A stretch of DNA of 39,851 bases from positions 1 to 39,851 of the forward strand of contig JAFZPV010000010.1 in the NCBI GenBank assembly GCA_017552535.1, given 5' to 3'. Positions within the stretch are counted from its first letter, which is position 1. Each line of letters starts with the position of its first letter. This DNA comes from Clostridia bacterium (GTDB lineage Bacteria; Bacillota; Clostridia; Christensenellales; Aristaeellaceae). The notes beneath the pieces were generated by a model, which had not been told where the DNA came from, did no database searches, and saw only the letters and a program-made list of their open reading frames with translations. Below, one piece after another: positions 16,655 through 26,870 of the stretch. A program made the translations under genes and the position numbers.

Positions 16655-17448
16655 TTATTTATCCAGGTACCGGCGGCCCCAAAGCAGGGTCTTGGCGTAG
16701 AAGCCGCCGTCCAGATAACTCACCAGCACGGCGCCCGCCACGGGGGAGCAGTGGGCGAAATAGCCCTTGCCGATGTAGATGCCCATGTGATCCGCGATGT
16801 CCATGTCGTTGTCGGTAGCGAAGAAGACCACGTCGCCCTTCTGCAGGTCCTTGCGGGCGACGAACTCCTGCTCGCCCTGATGGCCCGCCACGGCCACGTT
16901 GCTGTTTACCACGTAGCCCATTTCGCCCATGCAGGTCTGAACAAAGGAGACGTTGTTGAAGGTGGTCTCATTGTTGGCATAAAGGCTGTAACGGCAGCCC
17001 ACCTTGCACAGGATGGTATATGCCAGAAAATCCTTGTATTCCTGAAGGCCCATGTTGCTGGACAGGTACTTCTGCTGCGAGATCACGGCCTTGGGGATCT
17101 CCGTGGAGGAGGTGGTCTTGCGGTAGTACACCTTCAGCTCGGGGTCGATCTCATAGGGCAGGATCTGCTCGCTGCTGACGGAAATCTTTTTGACGTATCC
17201 CTCGAACTCGCCCAGGTAGTCCCGCACATAATAGCAGTTCCCCTTGGAGCCGAGCTTGATCAGCGGATAACCGGGGTACACCGTGACCACATACTCGGTC
17301 TCGGAGGCGGTGGTGTACAGGCGCGCCTTCACTTTGGCGTACACCAGGCTGTCGTCCGGGGACAGGAAGCCTTCCGCGAAACGCCCTGGCAGGCGAGCAG
17401 AAGGATCATCAGCCAGATCAGTATATATTTTACGGGGTTTCGCATCAT
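16655..17448 (-). pseudogene. NlpC/P60-domain lipoprotein gene with an apparent frameshift and no catalytic cysteine
   Basis: Two reading frames together give one sensible protein. The first frame (from ATG 17448, SD AAAGGAG) encodes a lipoprotein signal ending in the lipobox LLAC. The second frame, open from about 17386 to 16655, gives an SH3-like segment and an NlpC/P60 domain (HMGIYIGKGYFAH). The frames join at a GGG run (17384-17386, minus strand); one extra G would make CQGRFAEGFLSPDD, a smooth fusion. Independently, the usual FDCSGFVQ motif reads FNNVSFVQ, so the nucleophile is Asn. Either a decaying gene, a non-catalytic wall-binding protein with a sequencing error, or phase variation. 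No internal stop disrupts the long frame. Confidence 0.7.
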
Positions 17449-17751
17449 TCGTACATCATCTCCTTTGCCGTCTGTGCCATATGAACCGTGTAAAATCGGG
17501 TTATATTTATCCAAACTAAAACAGATAATACAATTTAGCCAGAAATGTATGGCAAATTCAAGGGCATAGTATTACGACACAATCAACTAATTATGTAGTA
17601 TTTGCGACATATGTTGCAAAATTATGAACGCGCGTGCGCAGATGGCGCATCGGGACCGGTTCCCGCCCCGAATCGTCCTGCAGGCTTGATTTTTAATGTT
17701 GGATATGATACTATCCGATCATCCCGTATTATACAATAAGGAGGAAAAAAG
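17449..17751. other. AT-rich intergenic region between divergent genes
   Basis: This gap is clearly richer in A and T than the window, especially 17490-17630. It holds the promoter at 17686-17714 for the amino acid transporter. A possible minus-strand promoter for the NlpC gene lies near 17490-17520 (TTGTAT, about 17 bp, ATAAAT), which is weak. No gene or repeat was recognised. Confidence 0.5.
17686..17714 (+). promoter_or_regulatory. Promoter of the amino acid ABC transporter operon
   Basis: TTGATT (17686-17691), 17 bp, TACTAT (17709-17714), 37 nt before the start codon of the binding protein. A second TA-rich box (TATTAT, 17727-17732) could also act as -10. Confidence 0.6.
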
Positions 17752-18540
17752 ATGAAAAAGCTGCTTGTTTTATGTCTGTCGCTGGCGCTTGTTTTTTGTT
17801 TTGTGTGCGCGCAGGCGGAAGACGACCTGCTGAGCCGCATTCGTGAGCGCGGTTACATCGTTGTCGCCACCGAAGGCACCTGGGCGCCTTGGACGTATCA
17901 CGACGAGAGCGGGGAACTGACGGGCCTGGATATCGAGATCGCCAGGCTCATCGCCGAGGGCCTGGGCGTGGAGGCCCGCTTCGAAGAGCCCGTGTGGGAC
18001 GCGATCCTGCCCGGCGTGGATTCCGGACGTTACGACATCGCCTGCAACGGCGTGGGCTACACTGAGAAGCGCGCGGAAAGCTATTATTTCTCCACTCCCT
18101 ACGTGTACACCCAGAAGGTGCTGGTAGTGAGCAAAGACAACGAGGACATCAAGACCGTGGAAGACCTGAAGGGCAAGACCACCGCCAACTCCTCCTCCAG
18201 CACCTACGCGGCGCTGGCTGAGGCCTACGGCGCCACCGTGGAGCCCGTGGACACGCTGGGAGAGACCGTGACGCTTCTGCGCCAGGGCCGGGTGGACGCC
18301 ACCATCAACGCCAGGGTCTCCATAGAGGATTATCTTAGGCAGCAGCCCGACGCGCCCATCAAGATCGTGCAGGTGCTGCCGGGCGACCCCGTAGCGTATC
18401 CCTTCAGCATGAGCGAAAAGGTGAACGCCGCTTCCCTTGTGGAAGCCGTAAACGAGATCCTGGAGCAGGCCCGTCAGGACGGCAGGCTCGCGGCCATATC
18501 TGTCAAGTACTTTGGCGTGGATCTGACGGTGCCTGAATAA
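17752..18540 (+). CDS. Polar amino acid ABC transporter substrate-binding protein (family 3)
   Basis: 262 residues with a signal sequence (MKKLLVLCLSLALVFCFVCAQA) and a periplasmic-binding-protein type 2 fold of the cystine/glutamine/polar amino acid family. Motifs are GYIVVATEGTWAPWTYHDES, LTGLDIEIARLIAEGLG, WDAILPGVDSGRYDIACNGVGYTEKRAE, and the second-lobe GKTTANSSSSTY. No good lipobox is seen (CFVC does not fit), so membrane attachment is uncertain; cleavage after AQA is equally plausible. SD AAGGAGG. Its permease and ATPase lie downstream past a hairpin and an M20 peptidase gene. Likely ligands are cystine or another polar amino acid. Confidence 0.9.
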   Translation: MKKLLVLCLSLALVFCFVCAQAEDDLLSRIRERGYIVVATEGTWAPWTYHDESGELTGLDIEIARLIAEGLGVEARFEEPVWDAILPGVDSGRYDIACNGVGYTEKRAESYYFSTPYVYTQKVLVVSKDNEDIKTVEDLKGKTTANSSSSTYAALAEAYGATVEPVDTLGETVTLLRQGRVDATINARVSIEDYLRQQPDAPIKIVQVLPGDPVAYPFSMSEKVNAASLVEAVNEILEQARQDGRLAAISVKYFGVDLTVPE

Positions 18541-18563
18541 GGCCCGCAGCCAGCCGCAAGCCC

Positions 18564-18590
18564 GGAGGGGTCAAGGCCCCTCCGCCTTTT
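18564..18590 (+). terminator. Partial terminator inside the transporter operon
   Basis: GGAGGGG (18564-18570) pairs with CCCCTCC (18577-18583), followed by GCCTTTT. Located between the binding protein and the peptidase gene. Such hairpins often allow more binding protein than permease to be made; here that is inferred. Confidence 0.72.
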
Positions 18591-18607
18591 ATCCTAAGCC
18601 GGTACAT

Positions 18608-20011
18608 GTGAAAACGACGATGAAAAACGCGGACTGTTTTATAAACGAAAAGGACTATCCGGACCTGAAATATGACCGGGCGGTACGAAACCTGCAGAGC
18701 GCGATCCGCTTCCGGACGGTGAACCATCTGGACACCGGCCTTACGGACTACAGCCAGTTTGACGCGCTGCACGCGTTCCTCCGTTCATCCTATCCGCTTC
18801 TGGCTTTAAACGCCCGCTGGGAAAAGATCGGTCACAGCCTGCTGATCTGTCTGAACGGCAGCGACGAAACGCTTTTGCCTGCCCTGTTCATGGCGCACCA
18901 GGACGTGGTGCCCGTGGTGGAGGGCACGGAAAAAAACTGGGTGCACGGGCCGTTTTCCGGCGACCTGGAAGACGGATTCATCTGGGGCCGCGGCGCCATG
19001 GACATCAAGCAGATGCTGATCGCCGAAATGGAGAGCGCGGAATACCTGCTCTCCAAGGGGTGCCTGCCCCGCCGGGGGATATACTTTGCCTTCGGCGAGG
19101 ACGAGGAGACCTGCTCCCGGGGCGCCATGGCCATCGTTGAAAGGCTGGAAAAGGAAGGCGTCCGGTTCGAATACGTGCTGGACGAAGGCGCGGGAGACGT
19201 GACGGACGCCGAAGACTGGGGCGCACCGGGCACGCACATCTGCACCGTGGGCATGTACGAAAAGGGTTACGCCGACCTGAAGATCAGCGCTTCCTCCCGG
19301 GGCGGGCACAGCTCCAACCCGTTTTACGGCACGTCCCTGGGCGCGCTGGCGGACGCTATCCACACAATTACCCACTCCATGCCGCCGGCCCGGATGTCCG
19401 ATTCGCTGTGCGCGTCGCTGAAGCTGCTGGCGCCCTCAATCACCCAAAGCCCCATGCGGGAATGGGCGCGCGACATTGGCAGCCACGAAAACGAGATCCT
19501 ACAATGGTTTTCCGGGCGGGAGAGCCTGTATCACCTGGTGAAAACCACCGCGGCGCCCACGATGATCTCACCGGGAGCGCCTGCCGGCAACGTGATGCCC
19601 CAGGATATGTGGGCGGTGATCAACTTCCGCCTGATCCCTTCCGACACGCCGGAGAGGTTGATGGAGCGGTTTTCCGCCGCTGCGGGCAAAAGCGTATCGC
19701 TGTCCTGGCAGCAGCAGATCTCAGCTTCCGTGCCGTCCGACCTGAACAGTTACGGCTACGGCGAGCTCGTAGGGACATTGGAGCATTATTTTGACGGCCT
19801 CAGATTCATTCCCGCCCAGAACAAAGGCGCCACCGACGCCAGGCACTACGAAGGCCTGAGCCGCTGCGTGATGCGCTTCGGTCCCTTCCTGGAGGAGGAA
19901 GACATTTCCCGCGAGGGCATACACGGCACGAACGAGCGCATCTCCGTGAGGGCATTTGCGCAGGGCGTGCGGGTGCTGACCCGCCTTATGGAACGGACCT
20001 GCTTTATTTGA
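18608..20011 (+). CDS. M20-family metallopeptidase (CPS1/PM20D1-like)
   Basis: 467 residues. Zinc-site motifs of M20 enzymes: His and Asp in MAHQDVVPV, Asp in WGRGAMDIK, paired Glu in GEDEETCSRGA, and Asp/Glu in VLDEGAGDV; the dimerisation domain includes SSRGGHSSNP. The sequence GPFSGDLEDGFIWGRGAMD is typical of the Gly-X carboxypeptidase / PM20D1 branch, which hydrolyses or makes N-acyl amino acids and dipeptides. The start is uncertain: GTG 18608 or ATG 18620, neither with a clear SD. It sits between the binding protein and the permease of one transporter, which suggests that it processes the imported dipeptide or acyl amino acid. Confidence 0.88.
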   Translation: MKTTMKNADCFINEKDYPDLKYDRAVRNLQSAIRFRTVNHLDTGLTDYSQFDALHAFLRSSYPLLALNARWEKIGHSLLICLNGSDETLLPALFMAHQDVVPVVEGTEKNWVHGPFSGDLEDGFIWGRGAMDIKQMLIAEMESAEYLLSKGCLPRRGIYFAFGEDEETCSRGAMAIVERLEKEGVRFEYVLDEGAGDVTDAEDWGAPGTHICTVGMYEKGYADLKISASSRGGHSSNPFYGTSLGALADAIHTITHSMPPARMSDSLCASLKLLAPSITQSPMREWARDIGSHENEILQWFSGRESLYHLVKTTAAPTMISPGAPAGNVMPQDMWAVINFRLIPSDTPERLMERFSAAAGKSVSLSWQQQISASVPSDLNSYGYGELVGTLEHYFDGLRFIPAQNKGATDARHYEGLSRCVMRFGPFLEEEDISREGIHGTNERISVRAFAQGVRVLTRLMERTCFI

Positions 20012-20024
20012 AGGAACACGATAC

Positions 20025-20699
20025 ATGAACGAAAGACTCTGGGAGATCCTGCTGGACTCCTTCCCGAAGCTGCTGACAGCCTGCGTCAGGGAAACGCTGC
20101 CCCTGACTGCCATGTCCTTTGCGCTGGCGCTGGTCATCTCGGTGATCGTGGCGCTGATCCAGTACGCCAACATCAAGGTGCTCCGTCAGATCTGCCGCTT
20201 TTATATCTGGGTGATCCGCGGCACGCCCCTTCTGGTGCAGCTGTATCTGGTATATTTCGGACTTCCCGATATCGGCGTACGCTTCGACAAGCATGTGGCC
20301 GCAGTGCTGGTGTTCGGCTTCAACGAAGGCGCGTACATGGCGGAGACCATGCGCGGCGCGCTGGAGAGCGTGTCCCGGGGCCAGGTGGAGGCGGGCTACT
20401 GCGTGGGGCTTTCCTACGTGCAGATCATGTGGCACGTGGTGCTGCCCCAGGCGTTCCGCACGGCGTTTCCGGCACTGTCCAATTCGCTGATCGCCATGCT
20501 CAAGGGCACGAGCCTGGCGGCGAACATCGCGGTGACCGAGATGTTCAAGCAGGCGCAGATCATCAGCGGGCGCGTATACGAATACATGGGCCTGTACTGC
20601 GAGGTGGCGCTGATCTACCTGGCGTTCTGCACGGTGCTCACCTGGCTGCAGCACATCATGGAAAAGAAGCTGGCTTCCTACGGAGGTGAGCGCAAATGA
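20025..20699 (+). CDS. Amino acid ABC transporter permease
   Basis: 224 residues with about five membrane helices, of the HisM/GlnP (polar amino acid) type. The EAA-loop contact with the ATPase is visible as EAGYCVGLSYVQIMWHVVLPQAFRTAFPALSNSLIAMLKGTSL. IRGTPLLVQLYLVYFGLP is the family signature for amino acid permeases. A weak SD (AAGGAA) lies 13 nt after the M20 peptidase stop. It overlaps the ATPase start by 4 nt (ATGA). A single permease gene implies a homodimer. Confidence 0.94.
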   Translation: MNERLWEILLDSFPKLLTACVRETLPLTAMSFALALVISVIVALIQYANIKVLRQICRFYIWVIRGTPLLVQLYLVYFGLPDIGVRFDKHVAAVLVFGFNEGAYMAETMRGALESVSRGQVEAGYCVGLSYVQIMWHVVLPQAFRTAFPALSNSLIAMLKGTSLAANIAVTEMFKQAQIISGRVYEYMGLYCEVALIYLAFCTVLTWLQHIMEKKLASYGGERK

Positions 20700-21442
20700 T
20701 GCTCAGGGCTGAAAAGGTAACCAAGCGCTTCGGCGAAAGCCAGGTGCTCAAGGGCATATCCCTGGAAGTGAACAAGGGCGACGTGGTGGCCATCCTCGGC
20801 CCCAGCGGCTCGGGCAAGACCACTTTTCTGCGCTGCCTGAACTTTCTGGAAAAGGCGGACGGGGGAAGGCTGATCTTTGACGGCAAGGCGTACGACCTGG
20901 CTTCAGCCACGCGCAGGGACGTCGCTTCGGTCAGGCGCAAAACGGCCTTCGTGTTTCAGAGCTACAACCTGTTCCTCAACAAGACCGTGCTGGAAAACGT
21001 GACCCTGGGTCTCACTGCGGCCATGGGCAAAAAGAAGGGCGAAGCCCGCGACATCGCCGTGGAAGCCCTCGCCCGCGTGGGCATGGCGGAAAAGCTCGGC
21101 AGCTATCCCAGCCAGCTTTCCGGCGGGCAGCAGCAGCGGGTGGCCATCGCCAGGGGCCTTGCCACGAATCCCGAGATCGTGTACTTTGACGAGCCCACCA
21201 GCGCCCTGGACCCGGAACTGATCGGCGAGGTGCTGGCGGTCATGCGCAGGCTCGCCCAGGAGGGCATGACGATGCTGGTGGTGACCCACGAGATGGACTT
21301 TGCCAGAAACGTTTCCAACAAGGTGCTCTTTATGGAAAACGGCGCCGAGATTGAATGCGGCTCCTCGCGGGAATTTTTCGACCATCCCCGCCAGGAGCGC
21401 TCCCGCGCCTTTATACGCACTATACTGGAAGCGAGAAAGTAA
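20696..21442 (+). CDS. Amino acid ABC transporter ATP-binding protein
   Basis: 248 residues, GlnQ/HisP type. Walker A is GPSGSGKTT, the Q-loop is FVFQSYNLFLNKTVLENV, the signature is LSGGQQQRVAIARGLA, Walker B is EIVYFDEPTSALDPE and the switch His is in VVTHEMDFA. All catalytic residues are intact. SD GGAGGTGAG lies inside the end of the permease gene, and the start overlaps its stop by 4 nt; the start could be either of two adjacent ATG codons. A short copy of the repeat family begins 7 nt after the stop. Confidence 0.96.
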   Translation: MMLRAEKVTKRFGESQVLKGISLEVNKGDVVAILGPSGSGKTTFLRCLNFLEKADGGRLIFDGKAYDLASATRRDVASVRRKTAFVFQSYNLFLNKTVLENVTLGLTAAMGKKKGEARDIAVEALARVGMAEKLGSYPSQLSGGQQQRVAIARGLATNPEIVYFDEPTSALDPELIGEVLAVMRRLAQEGMTMLVVTHEMDFARNVSNKVLFMENGAEIECGSSREFFDHPRQERSRAFIRTILEARK

Positions 21443-21449
21443 TTTGGCT

Positions 21450-21590
21450 GGGGCTGCTGAACATCCCCTCGCTGGAAATGAAATAAGATTTCATTTCCTG
21501 CGGTTTCGTTTTGGATACATTTGAAACGATTTATCCGAAACGTCTATATTTCATCAACTTGTGCAACAGCCTCGATGGGCTGTTTAGAAG
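21450..21590 (+). repeat. Repeat family copy C, short form
   Basis: This contains only the terminal unit of the family: GGGGCTGCTG (21450-21459), the GGAAATGAAA / TTTCATTTCC hairpin, then GTTTTGGATACATTTGAAA, TTTATCCGAAACGT and CTTGTGCAACAG (to 21569). The ends GGGGCTGCTG and CAACAGCCTC form short imperfect terminal inverted repeats. A remnant GGGCTGTTTAGAAG (21577-21590) resembles the far end of the long copies. It starts 7 nt past the ATPase stop and fills most of the 174-bp gap to the convergent esterase gene. Confidence 0.8.
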
Positions 21591-21616
21591 TTTCTTGGCT
21601 GCAGAGGCGGATGGAA

Positions 21617-22270
21617 TCATGCCTCCAGCAGTCCCGTTGTTTCCAGCCACTTCAGGGCGAGCGCCCCGTGGCCCGCTTCGGTGGGGTGCACGCCGTCCCA
21701 TACCCAGTAGGCAGGCTCGCGCTTTTCGCAGAGCCGGTCGAACATCTCCTGGGTGGGCACGAACACCGTGCCGAAGTCTTCGGACACGCGCCGGACGGCA
21801 GACTGGAGCGCGCGCATCAGGCTGAGCTTTTCAGCCCATTCTTCGCGCTTGTCCGCGGGCGGCAGCATGAACGGCTCGATCAGCACCAGGCGGGTGTCCG
21901 GCTTTTCTTCCAGCGCCTCTTCCAGAAGCAGGCGAAGGATCTTTTCAAACCGCTTTTCCCGGCTGCCGCCGCCGTTTTCAACGGCCTGCCACACGTCGTT
22001 CACGCCCACAAGCAAACTGACGAGGTCCGGCCTGTGCACCAGCGCGTCCGGGCGCCAGCGTCCGTACACCTTGGCAATGGTATCGCCGGACACGCCGCGG
22101 TTGATGAAGCGGTACTTTTTTTTCGGGAACTTCGCGCCCAGCAGCGCCGCGATCACGTAGGGATAGGCGTGGCCGATCTGGTGGTTCAGGTCCCAGCGGG
22201 TGCTTTCGTCCTTGTAGCGGTTGCCGTCGGTGATGGAATCGCCCTGGAAGAGGATCGTATAATCGTTCAT
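21617..22270 (-). CDS. SGNH/GDSL-family esterase
   Basis: 217 residues with all four conserved blocks: GDSITDG (nucleophile Ser), GVSGDT (Gly), VGVNDVW (Asn) and DGVHPTEAGH (Asp-His dyad). There is no signal peptide, so it is cytoplasmic. It probably removes acyl groups, often acetyl from sugars in this branch of Clostridia. SD AAAGGAA. It is last in a lacZ - methyltransferase - esterase run (26 nt gap), so a role in deacetylating imported oligosaccharides that LacZ also handles is a reasonable but unproven inference. Confidence 0.9.
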   Translation of the reverse strand: MNDYTILFQGDSITDGNRYKDESTRWDLNHQIGHAYPYVIAALLGAKFPKKKYRFINRGVSGDTIAKVYGRWRPDALVHRPDLVSLLVGVNDVWQAVENGGGSREKRFEKILRLLLEEALEEKPDTRLVLIEPFMLPPADKREEWAEKLSLMRALQSAVRRVSEDFGTVFVPTQEMFDRLCEKREPAYWVWDGVHPTEAGHGALALKWLETTGLLEA

Positions 22271-22296
22271 ACTGTTCCTTTCGCTGCGCGGAATAT

Positions 22297-23151
22297 TCAG
22301 GCTTCCCAGCGGCCGGAGGCGCCGCAGGGCAGCACGCCGCCGCTTGAAACGGGCAGCACCACTTCGCCTGCGTCGATGCGGCCGCCGAAGCGCTTGCCCA
22401 CGGTGAGCCGCAGGATGTTGGAAAGCACTGCCGGCTGCAGGCCTGTGGTGTAGCTGTTGATCAGCACGAACAGGGGGGCGTTACCGATCACCTGCGCGCA
22501 CTTCTCCACCAGGCTGTACAATTCGTCTTCCAGCTTCCAGATCTCGCCTTTGGGGCCGCGCCCGTAGGAGGGCGGGTCCATCACCACAGCGTCGTAGAAG
22601 TTGCCCCGGCGGGTCTCCCGTTCCACGAACTTTACGGCGTCATCCACGATCCAGCGGACTTTGTCCTCGGGCAGGCCGCATTTGGCGCGGTTTTCGCCCG
22701 CCCACTGCACCATGCCCTTGGCGGCGTCCACGTGGGTCACGTGGGCGCCGGCGGCTATGCAGGCGCAGGTGGCCCCGCCGGTGTAGCCGAACAGGTTCAG
22801 CACCTTCGCTCCGCCGCGCTTCTGTATGAGGGTGCGCATCCAGTCCCAGTTTACGGCCTGCTCCGGAAACAGGCCGGTGTGCTTGAAGTTGGTGGGGTGC
22901 ACGATGAAGCTGAGGTCTCCGTAGCGCACCGTCCATTTTTCGGGCAGCCGGCGCACGAACTCCCACTCGCCGCCGCCCTTGGGGGAGCGGTGGTATTTCG
23001 CGTCCGCTTTTGACCAGGCGCTGTCCTCCTGCCTGGGCCAGATCACCTGGGGATCGGGGCGGGAAAGGATCACCTTTCCCCACCTCTCCAGCTTCATGCC
23101 GTCCCCGGTATCCAGCACCTCGTAGTCTTCCCACTTGTCGGCTGCGTACAT
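22297..23151 (-). CDS. Class I SAM-dependent methyltransferase, RlmI-like
   Basis: 284 residues. The SAM-binding loop is VLNLFGYTGGATCACIAAGAHVTHVDAAKGMVQWAGEN (in part) and the catalytic motif is VMDPPSYGRGPKGE, both like the 23S rRNA cytosine-C5 methyltransferase RlmI and relatives. The N-terminal PUA RNA-binding domain of RlmI is not present, so target recognition may differ. SD AAGGAG overlaps the lacZ stop codon; the gap is 10 nt. Being between lacZ and an esterase gene is probably a chance operon arrangement. Confidence 0.85.
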   Translation of the reverse strand: MYAADKWEDYEVLDTGDGMKLERWGKVILSRPDPQVIWPRQEDSAWSKADAKYHRSPKGGGEWEFVRRLPEKWTVRYGDLSFIVHPTNFKHTGLFPEQAVNWDWMRTLIQKRGGAKVLNLFGYTGGATCACIAAGAHVTHVDAAKGMVQWAGENRAKCGLPEDKVRWIVDDAVKFVERETRRGNFYDAVVMDPPSYGRGPKGEIWKLEDELYSLVEKCAQVIGNAPLFVLINSYTTGLQPAVLSNILRLTVGKRFGGRIDAGEVVLPVSSGGVLPCGASGRWEA

Positions 23152-23161
23152 GGGTTTCTCC

Positions 23162-26316
<3,155 letters not shown>

Positions 26317-26341
26317 TGACAAACGTAAAAAACAGGCAGGC

Positions 26342-26364
26342 AATTAAAACAGACTTTGGTCTGT
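26342..26364 (-). terminator. Terminator of the ABC exporter - marR operon
   Basis: Minus strand: ACAGAC (26359-26364), loop CAAA, GTCTGT (26349-26354), followed by TTTTAATT. It lies 17 nt past the marR stop and upstream of the lacZ promoter. Confidence 0.78.
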
Positions 26365-26380
26365 AATATAGCAAACTTTC

Positions 26381-26863
26381 TTATTTTCCCGCCAGGTCGC
26401 CGTACTGTTTCTGCCAGGAGTCGTTCAGGGCTTCCAGCAGGGAAAGCAGCTGCTCTTTCTGCTCGGGGGACAGGTCAATAAACATCTGCGCGTGGCGCTC
26501 CATGCGCCTTTGGTAGGCGGCGCGGGCCTCCTTCTGCCCCTCTTCCGTAAGCTCGATCAGCGCGGTGCGCCGGTCGCTGGGGCTTTCAAGCCGCTGGATG
26601 AGGCCTGCGCTCTCCAGTCCCTGCAGGGCGTCGCTCATGGTGGCGGGCTGGATCTCCAGGTGCTCGGTCAAAGCTTTCTGGGCAACGGGCCCGGTGCGCC
26701 CCAGGGCGATCAGCACGCTGGGGCGGCTGGCCCGGCCTTCGTACAGGGCGCGCATCGTGCGGTGGATGTCCAGAAAGTTCATGATCAGCTTTTCGTTCAC
26801 GCCGGATGCCGCGTAGCGGGCCCGTCGCTCGTCGCCGCCGAAGAGTTTTTTTCGCTTGGTCAT
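26381..26863 (-). CDS. MarR-family transcriptional regulator
   Basis: 160 residues, winged helix-turn-helix. The recognition region is LTEHLEIQPATMSDALQGLESAGLIQRLESPSDRRTALIELTEEG (in part): the DRR wing motif is diagnostic. Helices before and after form the dimer domain. It begins 7 nt after the second ABC gene and ends the operon. It most likely represses the exporter operon by binding the 15-bp-arm palindrome over the promoter at 30473-30506 and releases on ligand binding; that link is inferred. The position at the end of the operon gives negative feedback. Confidence 0.93.
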   Translation of the reverse strand: MTKRKKLFGGDERRARYAASGVNEKLIMNFLDIHRTMRALYEGRASRPSVLIALGRTGPVAQKALTEHLEIQPATMSDALQGLESAGLIQRLESPSDRRTALIELTEEGQKEARAAYQRRMERHAQMFIDLSPEQKEQLLSLLEALNDSWQKQYGDLAGK

Positions 26864-26870
26864 ACGCGCC

